Of a stretch of 40,855 nt of DNA, positions 1 through 6,871 are shown piece by piece. The position numbers and the translations under genes were made by a program. Source of the stretch: Pseudomonas syringae pv. cilantro (GTDB lineage Bacteria; Pseudomonadota; Gammaproteobacteria; Pseudomonadales; Pseudomonadaceae). The stretch lies in contig NZ_LGLN01000086.1 in assembly GCF_001293775.1 (NCBI RefSeq), positions 118,481 to 159,335 of the forward strand, written 5' to 3'. The notes under the pieces were generated by a model, which was not told the DNA's origin, did not search any database, and worked only from the letters and a program-made list of their open reading frames with translations. How positions within the stretch are numbered: position 1 is the first letter of the stretch; the number at the start of each line of letters is the position of its first letter.

Positions 1-17
1 CCCCCCCCCCCCCCCCC
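1..17. other. Homopolymer run of 17 C at window edge
   Basis: Seventeen consecutive C (poly-G on the coding strand) replace the expected Ala-Gly-Leu-Gly codons of the phasin. This is most simply a read or assembly artefact at a contig end, since poly-G tails are common in two-colour sequencing chemistry. A genuine slippage tract cannot be excluded from one sequence. Confidence 0.75.
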
Positions 18-106
18 AGCCATATCTTGCGCGCGTACAACCGCACATCAGTGGGCGTGGATGCCTGCTCGTCTTCGATTTTTTTCTTCGTGTTCGCGTT
101 GGCCAT
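1..106 (-). CDS. phaI: Phasin (PHA granule-associated protein), 5' end only
   Basis: Partial gene running off the left edge. Read on minus from the ATG at 106, it gives MANANTKKKIEDEQ followed by a segment ending DVRLYARKIWL, then only glycines. The Y-A/S-R-K/Q-I-W-L segment is the conserved start of Pseudomonas phasins PhaI/PhaF, which coat polyhydroxyalkanoate granules and help distribute them. A GAGGTG ribosome-binding site lies just upstream. Family members continue with Ala-Gly-Leu/Ile-Gly-Ala-Tyr after the WL. Here the frame enters the run of 17 C at the window start and reads poly-Gly, so the last five codons are probably not real sequence. The choice of phaI over phaF rests on the YARKIWL wording and on its position next to the small PHA-system gene, and is inferred. 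Confidence 0.72.
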   Translation of the reverse strand, partial: MANANTKKKIEDEQASTPTDVRLYARKIWLGGGGG

Positions 107-138
107 GGTGCACCTCATGCCCGAAAGTTGAAGGAACC

Positions 139-153
139 GCCCTTGCAAAGGGC
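139..153 (-). promoter_or_regulatory. Short hairpin in phasin leader
   Basis: GCCCTT / AAGGGC arms of 6 bp with a GCA loop lie in the transcript leader between the large palindrome and the phasin start codon. It could be a minor transcript-stability structure. No function is shown. Confidence 0.3.
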
Positions 154-192
154 ATGAGCACCACGCTACGGAGAAAAATTAGAATGCTCACC

Positions 193-247
193 CTAGGGTC
201 TGTTCCCGTTTCATCGCGAGCCGCGATGAAACGGGAACAGACCCTAG
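193..247. repeat. Perfect 26-bp inverted repeat, 3-base loop
   Basis: The left arm at 193-218 and right arm at 222-247 are exact reverse complements around the loop AGC. It lies between the stop of the small PHA-system gene (256) and the phasin start (106), so on minus it would form a very stable hairpin just after the upstream gene. A T-rich stretch follows about 10 bases past the stem on minus, which is too far for a classical terminator. It may be a terminator or attenuator, a REP-like palindrome, or a processing site. Confidence 0.8.
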
Positions 248-255
248 AGCCGGGC

Positions 256-534
256 TCAGGCAGCCAGTGCCTTGTCCAGCACGCGCTCGACTTCGGTCTT
301 GATCGAACCGCTCATCGTCGAAAGGATGAAGTTCAGCTCGATGTTGATGCGAATAAGCGCTTCTTCGACATCGACCCGGCCTTTGGCGCCCTTGCCTTCC
401 AGTTTCACTGTATCGCCGGCCCATTCGTGGGCCAGGCCGTATTTTTCCGCCAGCTTCTCGACCAGTTGATCGGCCTTCTCACGGGCCTTTTCCAGGCCCA
501 GCGTATGCGGGCGTTCAACGGTTATCTTGGCCAT
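256..534 (-). CDS. Polyhydroxyalkanoic acid system family protein
   Basis: 92-residue protein starting MAKITVERPHTLGLEKAREK. It resembles the small PHA granule-region family found beside phaI/phaF in Pseudomonas (TIGR02610/PF09650 type, from memory). It is short, charged and soluble, with no signal peptide or membrane segment. The exact granule role is unknown. An open frame extends upstream to 591, but the ATG at 534 is preceded by AAGGA at the right distance and begins the family-like sequence, so I use it. It probably shares a transcript with the phasin downstream, although the 26-bp palindrome between them could uncouple the two. It diverges from ubiE, with about 140 bases between the starts that must hold both promoters. 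Confidence 0.82.
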   Translation of the reverse strand: MAKITVERPHTLGLEKAREKADQLVEKLAEKYGLAHEWAGDTVKLEGKGAKGRVDVEEALIRINIELNFILSTMSGSIKTEVERVLDKALAA

Positions 535-677
535 GGGGAGTTCCTTGATCGTCGGATGAAATGCGGCGCAACTATATACATCCGCCCGCATCCAAGAAAG
601 CGTTGCTGGTGAGCCTTGTCAAGACAAAGCCGGCCTTGGCGATTAGAATGATCCGCACTCTATTCCGGTGAAGCGAT

Positions 678-1448
678 ATGAACGATCAGCGCAAAGGCAG
701 CGATGCCGAACCTACGACTCACTTCGGTTACAAACATGTGCCGGAAAGCCAGAAGGCAGAAAAAGTCGCTGAGGTTTTCCACTCGGTTGCGGCCAAGTAC
801 GACCTGATGAACGACCTTCTGTCGGGTGGCATGCACCGCCTGTGGAAACGTTTTGCCATCGAGCTTTCAGGCGTTCGCGTCGGCAACCGTGTACTGGACA
901 TCGCCGGAGGCACAGGCGACCTGACCCGCAAGTTCTCGAAGCTGGTCGGCCCGACCGGCCATGTGGTGCTGGCTGACATCAACGCCTCCATGCTCAAGGT
1001 CGGTCGCGACCGTCTGCTCGACCTCGGCGTTGCTGGCAATGTGGAATTCGTCCAGGCAGACGCCGAAAAGCTGCCCTTTCCGGATAACCACTTCGACTGC
1101 GTGACCATCGCCTTCGGCTTGCGCAACGTGACGCACAAGGAAGACGCGCTGCGCTCCATGCTACGCGTGCTCAAGCCAGGCGGCCGCCTGCTGGTGCTGG
1201 AGTTTTCCAAGCCGACCAACAAGCTGATGACCAAGGCCTATGATGCCTACTCGTTCGCCTTCATGCCGTTGATGGGCAAGCTGGTCACCAATGACGCAGA
1301 AAGCTACCGCTATCTGGCCGAATCGATTCGCATGCATCCCAATCAGGAAACGCTCAAGTCGATGATGGTCGAAGCCGGTTTTGACCGTGTGACCTATCAC
1401 AACATGACTTCCGGCATCGTCGCCCTGCATCGCGGTATCAAACCCTGA
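678..1448 (+). CDS. ubiE: Ubiquinone/menaquinone C-methyltransferase UbiE
   Basis: 256 residues, the usual length. UbiE is the SAM-dependent C-methyltransferase that converts demethoxy-ubiquinol precursors (and demethylmenaquinol where present) in the quinone pathway. Visible marks are the N-terminal YDLMNDLLSGGMHRLWK signature (about 41-57), the SAM-binding VLDIAGGTGDLT motif (72-83), the second motif VLADIN near 96, and the conserved FGLRNVTHKEDALRSMLRVLKPGG stretch in two parts around 146-170. The start is an ATG with GGTGAAG upstream. It leads the run ubiE-ubiJ-ubiB: its stop overlaps the ubiJ start by one base (TGATG), which points to translational coupling. Confidence 0.97.
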   Translation: MNDQRKGSDAEPTTHFGYKHVPESQKAEKVAEVFHSVAAKYDLMNDLLSGGMHRLWKRFAIELSGVRVGNRVLDIAGGTGDLTRKFSKLVGPTGHVVLADINASMLKVGRDRLLDLGVAGNVEFVQADAEKLPFPDNHFDCVTIAFGLRNVTHKEDALRSMLRVLKPGGRLLVLEFSKPTNKLMTKAYDAYSFAFMPLMGKLVTNDAESYRYLAESIRMHPNQETLKSMMVEAGFDRVTYHNMTSGIVALHRGIKP

Positions 1449-2071
1449 TGTTGCTTCGGGGGCTGCTCGCCAGCATCGAGCACGGGATCAATCGGGTGTT
1501 GCGCCTTGACAGCACCGCGCTGCCGCGGATGGCGCGCCTGACCGGGCACGTCATTGCGGTCGATTGCCGCGATCCGTCCCTGAAACTGTTTATCCTGCCG
1601 AGCGATGAAGGCCTGCTGCTGGCCCCTGAATGGGCGGCCGATGCCGACTGCACCCTGCGCGCCCCCGCTTCCAGCCTGCTGCGTCTGGCCTTGAGCAAGG
1701 ACAAGACGGCGGTGTTGCACGGCCCTGACGTCGAGCTCGACGGGGACAGCGGCGTGCTGCTGGAACTGGTGGGCATTCTTCAAGACCTCGAACTTGACTG
1801 GGAGCACGAACTCTCCAGATGGATGGGCCCGGTGGCCAGTCAGGTATTCAGCAGCCACTTGCGCAACAGCAGCCGCTGGACACGTGAAAGTGCTGCCAGC
1901 CTGAGGCAGAATGTGGCCGACTACCTGAGCGAAGAATCGCGCACGCTGGTAGGCAAGCACGAAGCCGAAGCACGTTTTGCCGAACTCGATCAGATCAAAC
2001 TGGATCTGGAACGTCTCGAGGCGCGCTTTGCACGCCTTGCCCACTCCCTCAACACCAGCGATAACGCATGA
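1448..2071 (+). CDS. ubiJ: Ubiquinone biosynthesis accessory factor UbiJ
   Basis: 207-residue protein with an SCP2-like sterol-carrier fold over roughly residues 15-115 and a charged, probably coiled-coil C-terminal tail (about 150-200, rich in E/R/L). In E. coli, UbiJ (formerly YigP) binds lipid intermediates and, with UbiK, organises the soluble complex that carries out the later ring modifications of ubiquinone. Sequence conservation in this family is modest, so the call rests on length, the SCP2-like N-terminus and above all the fixed position between ubiE and ubiB. It overlaps ubiE by one base and ubiB by four (ATGA), so the three are translated as a block. Confidence 0.92.
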   Translation: MLLRGLLASIEHGINRVLRLDSTALPRMARLTGHVIAVDCRDPSLKLFILPSDEGLLLAPEWAADADCTLRAPASSLLRLALSKDKTAVLHGPDVELDGDSGVLLELVGILQDLELDWEHELSRWMGPVASQVFSSHLRNSSRWTRESAASLRQNVADYLSEESRTLVGKHEAEARFAELDQIKLDLERLEARFARLAHSLNTSDNA

Positions 2072-3687
2072 AGCTGCTTGCCGTACGCCGTCTGTTTCGC
2101 ATTCAACGTGTCGTTATCCGCTATCGTCTCGATGACCTGTTGTTCGCCCTGCCCCTGCCGTGGTGGATGCTCGCGGTGCGCTTCGTGCTGCCCTGGCGCT
2201 GGCTGCCGCGGCGCAAGTCCGAGCTGAGCCGTGGCGTGCGTTTCCGCCTGGCGCTGCAAGACCTCGGGCCGATCTTCATCAAGTTCGGGCAATTGCTGTC
2301 TACGCGGCGCGATCTGCTGCCCGAAGACATTGCCGACGAGCTGATGCTGCTCCAGGACCGCGTCCCGCCGTTCGACCAGCAACTGGCGATCAAGCTGATC
2401 GAAGAGCAGCTGGGCGCGCGGATCTGCGACGTGTTCAGCCGTTTCGACGAAACACCGCTGGCGTCGGCGTCGGTGGCACAGGTGCATGCGGCCTGCCTGA
2501 AGACCGGCGAAGAGGTTGTGGTCAAGGTCGTGCGGCCGGGGCTCAAGCCGATCATCGGCCAGGACATGGCGTGGCTGTTCATTCTCGCCCGCATCGCGGA
2601 ACGCGTATCCGCCGATGCACGCCTGCTGCACCCGGTGCAGGTGGTGATGGACTACGAAAAGACCATCTACGACGAGCTGGATCTGCTGCGCGAAGCGGCC
2701 AACTCCAGCCAGTTGCGGCGTAACTTCGAAGGTTCCGATCTGCTGTACGTGCCGCAGGTCTATTGGGACTGGTGCCGTCCGAAAGTGCTGGTCATGGAGC
2801 GCATCTACGGCCTTCAGGTGACCGACATGGCCGGGCTGGCCGATCAGCGCACCGACATGAAAATGCTCGCCGAACGTGGCGTCGAGATCTTTTTCACGCA
2901 GATTTTCCGAGACAGCTTCTTCCACGCCGACATGCACCCCGGCAACATTTTCGTCAGCACGGTGAATCCGTGGAGCCCGAAATACATTGCCATCGACTGC
3001 GGCATCGTCGGCAGCCTGACCCCGGAAGATCAGGATTATCTGGCGCGTAACCTGTTTGCCTTCTTCAAACGCGATTATCGTCGGGTCGCGCAGCTGCACA
3101 TCGATTCGGGCTGGGTCCCGGCCGAGACCAAGCTCAACGAATTCGAAGCGGCCATCCGCACGGTCTGCGAGCCGATTTTCGAGAAGCCGCTCAAGGATAT
3201 TTCCTTTGGTCAGGTACTGATGCGCCTGTTCCAGACCGCGCGCCGCTTCAACATGGAAGTCCAGCCGCAACTGGTGCTGCTGCAAAAGACCCTGCTCAAC
3301 ATCGAAGGGCTGGGTCGTCAGCTGTACCCGGAGCTGGACCTGTGGAGCACCGCGCAGCCGTATCTGGAGCGCTGGATGCGTGAGCGGGTCAGTCCGAAAA
3401 CGCTGCTGGGCAACCTGCAATCGCAGGTCGAGCAACTGCCGCACATTGCGGGCATGACGCGCGACCTGCTGGAGCGCATGTCCCGCCCACATGCTTCGGA
3501 CCCGCCACGCCCCTGGCACGAGCGCAAGGACGAGCCGGTCTTGCGGCTGATCGGTGCGGGATTGCTGGTGGGTGGCGCGATACAGGGCTGGGTGATGAGC
3601 GAGGCCGCCACGCAGTTGCTGACGCTGGCTGCCTGGCCGGCCGCGATCATGTTGATCGCCGGGCTGTATCTGATCGTTCGCCGATAG
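2068..3687 (+). CDS. ubiB: Ubiquinone biosynthesis regulatory kinase-like protein UbiB
   Basis: 539 residues, the typical length. It belongs to the atypical ABC1/ADCK kinase-like family, which has ATPase activity and supports coenzyme Q production, probably by extracting lipid intermediates from the membrane. Visible marks are the KxGQ motif (FIKFGQLLSTRRDLLP, from about residue 70), the Ala-rich loop in ASASVAQVHAA that replaces the usual glycine-rich loop, the HADMHPGN catalytic segment, and the IDCGIVG (DFG-equivalent) segment. Two hydrophobic helices end the protein (about 495-537) and should anchor it in the inner membrane. The start overlaps the ubiJ stop. Confidence 0.97.
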   Translation: MKLLAVRRLFRIQRVVIRYRLDDLLFALPLPWWMLAVRFVLPWRWLPRRKSELSRGVRFRLALQDLGPIFIKFGQLLSTRRDLLPEDIADELMLLQDRVPPFDQQLAIKLIEEQLGARICDVFSRFDETPLASASVAQVHAACLKTGEEVVVKVVRPGLKPIIGQDMAWLFILARIAERVSADARLLHPVQVVMDYEKTIYDELDLLREAANSSQLRRNFEGSDLLYVPQVYWDWCRPKVLVMERIYGLQVTDMAGLADQRTDMKMLAERGVEIFFTQIFRDSFFHADMHPGNIFVSTVNPWSPKYIAIDCGIVGSLTPEDQDYLARNLFAFFKRDYRRVAQLHIDSGWVPAETKLNEFEAAIRTVCEPIFEKPLKDISFGQVLMRLFQTARRFNMEVQPQLVLLQKTLLNIEGLGRQLYPELDLWSTAQPYLERWMRERVSPKTLLGNLQSQVEQLPHIAGMTRDLLERMSRPHASDPPRPWHERKDEPVLRLIGAGLLVGGAIQGWVMSEAATQLLTLAAWPAAIMLIAGLYLIVRR

Positions 3688-3754
3688 CCAGCAGCGTATG
3701 GCGCTGGCACACTGTTCAATCCGCCGGGCCTGAAGTCCGGCTGCCGGAGTAGAT

Positions 3755-4147
3755 ATGAAAGACTGGCTGGACGAGATTCACTGGAACAGCGACGGTCTGG
3801 TGCCTGCAATCGCTCAGGATCACAAGACCGGCCGGGTACTGATGATGGCCTGGATGAACCGCGAGGCGCTGAGCCTGACGGCATCCGAGAATCGTGCAAT
3901 CTATTGGTCGCGTTCGCGTGGCAAACTCTGGCGCAAGGGTGAAGAATCGGGTCATGTGCAAAAGCTGCATGAACTGCGCCTCGACTGTGACGCCGACGTC
4001 ATTATCCTGATGGTCGAGCAGATCGGCGGCATCGCTTGCCATACCGGCCGCGAAAGTTGCTTCTACCGTGTTTATGAACACTCAGGCTGGAAGACCGTAG
4101 ACCCGGTCCTGAAAGATCCTGATGCTATTTACCCTGCAGGCCACTGA
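3755..4147 (+). CDS. hisI: Phosphoribosyl-AMP cyclohydrolase
   Basis: 130 residues. It catalyses the third step of histidine biosynthesis, opening the adenine ring of PR-AMP. It is a free-standing HisI, not the HisIE fusion of enterobacteria. Family marks are MMAWMNREAL near the N-terminus, YWSRSRGKLWRKGEESGH in the middle, and the metal-binding stretch DCDADVIIL followed by CHTGRESCF, with the expected Asp and Cys ligands. It lies 67 bases after ubiB and is followed two bases later by hisE, so the two consecutive pathway enzymes are made together. A GGAG ribosome-binding site precedes the ATG. Confidence 0.97.
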   Translation: MKDWLDEIHWNSDGLVPAIAQDHKTGRVLMMAWMNREALSLTASENRAIYWSRSRGKLWRKGEESGHVQKLHELRLDCDADVIILMVEQIGGIACHTGRESCFYRVYEHSGWKTVDPVLKDPDAIYPAGH

Positions 4148-4149
4148 AC

Positions 4150-4482
4150 ATGACTGATACGTTGTCCCGCCTGGCGGAGGTGCTGGAATCGCGCAAAGAT
4201 GCAGCCGCCGACAGCTCTTACGTCGCCAGCCTGTACCACAAGGGCCTCAACAAGATTCTGGAAAAGCTGGGCGAGGAGTCGATTGAAACGATCATCGCCG
4301 CCAAAGACGCTGCGGTCAGCGGTGACTGCAGCGACGTGATCTACGAAACGGCTGACCTGTGGTTTCACAGCATGGTGATGCTCGCCGCACTGGGTCAGCA
4401 TCCGCAGGCCGTGCTCGATGAGCTGGATCGCCGGTTCGGGCTGTCCGGACACGCCGAAAAAGCCGCTCGCACGGCAGAATAA
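4150..4482 (+). CDS. hisE: Phosphoribosyl-ATP diphosphatase
   Basis: 110 residues. It removes pyrophosphate from PR-ATP, the second step of histidine biosynthesis, and feeds HisI encoded directly upstream. It is an all-helical MazG-like fold. The Mg-binding signature is visible as KLGEESIETIIAAKD in the first half, with further acidic residues at DVIYETADLWFH. Its length is normal. The start ATG sits two bases after the hisI stop, so translation is probably coupled. Forty-four bases separate it from tatA. Confidence 0.96.
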   Translation: MTDTLSRLAEVLESRKDAAADSSYVASLYHKGLNKILEKLGEESIETIIAAKDAAVSGDCSDVIYETADLWFHSMVMLAALGQHPQAVLDELDRRFGLSGHAEKAARTAE

Positions 4483-4526
4483 CGCTTACCCCTTTCAAGC
4501 TTGAAATCTTCTACGAGGACTGTTTC

Positions 4527-4802
4527 ATGGGTATTTTTGACTGGAAACACTGGATCGTCATCCTGATCGTCGTAGTACTGGTTTTCGGGACCAAGAAACT
4601 CAAGGGCCTGGGCAGTGACGTCGGCGAGTCGATCAAAGGCTTTCGCAAGGCCATGCACGACGATGACAAACCGGAAGAGCAACCGGCTCCCCAGCCGCAG
4701 CAGGCCCAACCGGCTCCTCAGGGCTCGCCTCTGAATCAGCCGCACACCATCGACGCGCAAGCGCACAAAGTCGACGAGCCGATTCGCAAAGACCAGGTTT
4801 AA
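4527..4802 (+). CDS. tatA: Sec-independent protein translocase subunit TatA
   Basis: 91 residues. TatA oligomerises to form the conduit through which folded proteins with twin-arginine signals cross the inner membrane. It has the expected layout: a short N-out segment (MGIFDWKHW), one transmembrane helix (about 8-21), the FGTKKLKGLG hinge, an amphipathic helix with the conserved phenylalanine in IKGFRKAM, and a disordered Pro/Gln/Ala-rich tail. It is preceded by a GAGGA ribosome-binding site and is the first gene of tatABC. TatA and TatB are told apart by the FGxKK versus LGPERLP hinge. Confidence 0.97.
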   Translation: MGIFDWKHWIVILIVVVLVFGTKKLKGLGSDVGESIKGFRKAMHDDDKPEEQPAPQPQQAQPAPQGSPLNQPHTIDAQAHKVDEPIRKDQV

Positions 4803-4806
4803 GCCC

Positions 4807-5283
4807 ATGTTCGGTATCAGCTTCTCTGAACTGCTGCTTGTCGGCCTGGTTGCCTTGCTGGTGCTGGGTCCCGAGCGTCTGCCGGGTGCGGCACGCACCG
4901 CAGGCTTATGGATCGGCCGCCTGAAGCGCAGCTTCAATGCGATCAAACAGGAAGTTGAACGTGAAATCGGTGCCGACGAAATTCGTCGGCAGCTGCACAA
5001 CGAGCACATTCTTTCGCTTGAAGATGAAGCGCGAAAAATGTTCGCTCAGAATCAGCACCCCGAGACCCCTTACGAACCGGTAAGCCCGGCGCCAGCACCA
5101 GCACCAGCATCGTCAGCACCGGCGGAACCCGCAGCCACCGCTCACCACGAGGTCGGTCCCGCAGAACCTGCGGCACCGAAAGCAGGGCTGTCGCTGGAGA
5201 AAACCGCGACGCCGACTGACGCTTCTGCGCCGCCTCCGACGCCTCCCGTCCACGATTCGTCATTGCCACCGCGAGCCCCATGA
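4807..5283 (+). CDS. tatB: Sec-independent protein translocase subunit TatB
   Basis: 158 residues. TatB joins TatC to form the receptor for twin-arginine signal peptides. One transmembrane helix (about 5-20) is followed by the diagnostic LGPERLP hinge and a long amphipathic/charged helix (about 30-80, LKRSFNAIKQEVEREIG). The last half, from about residue 90, is low complexity: Ala/Pro runs such as PAPAPAPASSAPAEPA, then a second Pro-rich stretch at the end. This tail is variable in the family and is probably disordered. It is four bases after tatA, and its stop overlaps the tatC start (ATGA). Confidence 0.96.
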   Translation: MFGISFSELLLVGLVALLVLGPERLPGAARTAGLWIGRLKRSFNAIKQEVEREIGADEIRRQLHNEHILSLEDEARKMFAQNQHPETPYEPVSPAPAPAPASSAPAEPAATAHHEVGPAEPAAPKAGLSLEKTATPTDASAPPPTPPVHDSSLPPRAP

Positions 5284-6080
5284 GCGCTGATATCCCGGAA
5301 AACGATCAGCAAATGCCGCTGATCTCGCACCTCACCGAGCTGCGTACACGTCTGTTGCGTTGTGTTGCGGCAGTGTTCCTGATTTTTGCCGGTCTGTTCT
5401 ACTTCACACAGAAGATCTACACCCTGGTGTCGGCCCCGCTGCGCGTCTACCTGCCTGAAGGCGCAACGATGATCGCCACCGACGTGGCCTCACCGTTCAT
5501 CACGCCGTTCAAGCTGACCATGATGGTCGCGCTGTTTCTGTCGATGCCGGTCATCCTGCATCAGATCTGGGGCTTCATCGCGCCGGGCCTGTACAAGCAT
5601 GAAAAGCGTGTGGCCATTCCGCTGCTGGTCTCCAGCATCATCCTGTTCTACGCGGGCATGGCATTCGCCTACTTTCTGGTCTTCCCGATCATTTTCCACT
5701 TCTTCGCCAGCGTTACCCCGGAAGGCGTGTCGATGATGACGGATATCGCCAGCTACCTTGACTTCGTAATGACGTTGTTCTTCGCCTTTGGCGTGGCCTT
5801 CGAAATCCCGGTGGCCGTGGTGTTGCTGGTGTGGATCGGCATTGTCGACGTGAAATACCTGAAGAAGATCCGTCCTTACGTGGTCATTGGCTGCTTTGTG
5901 GTCGGCATGATTCTGACCCCGCCGGACATCTTCTCGCAGACCCTGCTGGCCGTACCGATGTGGTTACTGTTCGAACTGGGCATCTTGTGCAGCACGATGA
6001 TCAAGAAGCGCGGCGAGCACCCGGACGATGAAGTAGAAGACACTGACAAGCCAGATCAGCCACCCGCGACCACGCCGTGA
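5280..6080 (+). CDS. tatC: Sec-independent protein translocase subunit TatC
   Basis: 266 residues with six predicted membrane helices. TatC is the core of the Tat receptor and reads the twin-arginine signal. The N-terminal cytoplasmic signature MPLISHLTELRTRLLR (residues 12-27) is intact, and the conserved FxxxP region appears as SMPVILHQIWGFIAPGLYKHEKR. The extreme C-terminus is acidic and Pro-rich (from about 240). It overlaps tatB by four bases and rsmE by four bases (GTGA), so rsmE is transcribed and probably translated with tat. Confidence 0.97.
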   Translation: MSADIPENDQQMPLISHLTELRTRLLRCVAAVFLIFAGLFYFTQKIYTLVSAPLRVYLPEGATMIATDVASPFITPFKLTMMVALFLSMPVILHQIWGFIAPGLYKHEKRVAIPLLVSSIILFYAGMAFAYFLVFPIIFHFFASVTPEGVSMMTDIASYLDFVMTLFFAFGVAFEIPVAVVLLVWIGIVDVKYLKKIRPYVVIGCFVVGMILTPPDIFSQTLLAVPMWLLFELGILCSTMIKKRGEHPDDEVEDTDKPDQPPATTP

Positions 6081-6784
6081 ACCTGCTGTTGCTCGAAGAG
6101 GCCGACTTCATTGCGGCCGACCGGGTAATCCTGCGCGACCGGCGCCTCAAGCACATGCAAGAGGTGCATCGCGCCGAGGTCGGCGACAGCGTGCGGGTCG
6201 GCCGCATCAACGGCCTGCTGGGCAATGCCGAACTGCTGCGCCTTGAAGCCCATGAAGCCGAACTGCGCGTGGTGCTGGACAGCGAGCCGCCCGTAAAACT
6301 GCCGCTGACCCTGCTGCTGGCGCTGCCGCGTCCCAAGATGTTGCGTCGGGTGTTTCAGACCGTCGCGACCATGGGCGTCCCCAGAGTGGTGCTGCTGAAC
6401 AGTTATCGGGTTGAAAAAAGCTTCTGGCAGACGCCCTTCCTGGAACCGGCTGCCATCCGCGAGCAGTTGATTCTCGGTCTGGAACAGGCGCGCGACAGCG
6501 TACTGCCCGACATCATCATCGAAAAGCGCTTCAAACCCTTTGTCGAAGACCGTCTGCCACAACTGGCTGCTGACACGCTGGGGTTGGTCGGCCATCCGGG
6601 TGACTTCCCTGCCTGCCCACGTGCGGTCACGGGCCCGGTTACCCTCGCGATCGGCCCCGAAGGCGGCTGGATTCCATATGAAGTCGACCTGTTGCGTCAG
6701 TCCGGATTACAACCCGTGCAACTGGGCGAACGCATTCTGCGTGTCGAAACCGCTGTCACGGCCCTTCTCGCGCGTCTGTTCTGA
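6077..6784 (+). CDS. rsmE: 16S rRNA (uracil(1498)-N(3))-methyltransferase
   Basis: 235 residues with a GTG start that overlaps the tatC stop. RsmE methylates N3 of U1498 in 16S rRNA, at the decoding centre of the small subunit. It has an N-terminal PUA-like RNA-binding part (about 1-70, with HRAEVGDSVRVGRING) and a C-terminal SPOUT methylase with a trefoil knot. The SAM-site signatures are visible as AIGPEGGW and LGERILRVETA near the end. There is no sequence-specific functional link to the Tat genes, but this neighbourhood is conserved in Pseudomonas. It is the last gene of the long plus-strand run; I see no convincing terminator in the 87 bases before the chemoreceptor gene. Confidence 0.96.
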   Translation: MNLLLLEEADFIAADRVILRDRRLKHMQEVHRAEVGDSVRVGRINGLLGNAELLRLEAHEAELRVVLDSEPPVKLPLTLLLALPRPKMLRRVFQTVATMGVPRVVLLNSYRVEKSFWQTPFLEPAAIREQLILGLEQARDSVLPDIIIEKRFKPFVEDRLPQLAADTLGLVGHPGDFPACPRAVTGPVTLAIGPEGGWIPYEVDLLRQSGLQPVQLGERILRVETAVTALLARLF

Positions 6785-6809
6785 GTTCTTTTACATCGAC
6801 TAAATCGCT

Positions 6810-6835
6810 TCAGTTAGAGGGCGCGCGGCCGATGC
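6810..6835 (+). promoter_or_regulatory. Candidate FliA (sigma-28) promoter for first chemoreceptor
   Basis: TCAG at 6810-6813, 14 bases, then GCCGATGC at 6828-6835. This is close to the flagellar consensus TAAA-N15-GCCGATAA (a TCAA -35 is common in pseudomonads). The -10 octamer is identical to that found upstream of the second receptor. Confidence 0.45.
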
Positions 6836-6871
6836 AGATGGAATGAATCAATAACAGACAAAGGAACAGTC

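Noticed and set aside
193..247. Insertion sequence end or MITE
   Set aside because: There is no transposase, no flanking target-site duplication that I can see, and no second copy in the window; kept only as an inverted repeat.
61..612. 183-codon plus-strand open frame across the PHA genes
   Set aside because: It crosses the palindrome and lies antisense to the phasin start and the small PHA gene; no support.
1990..3519. 509-codon minus-strand open frame opposite ubiB
   Set aside because: Antisense shadow with no family-like segment.
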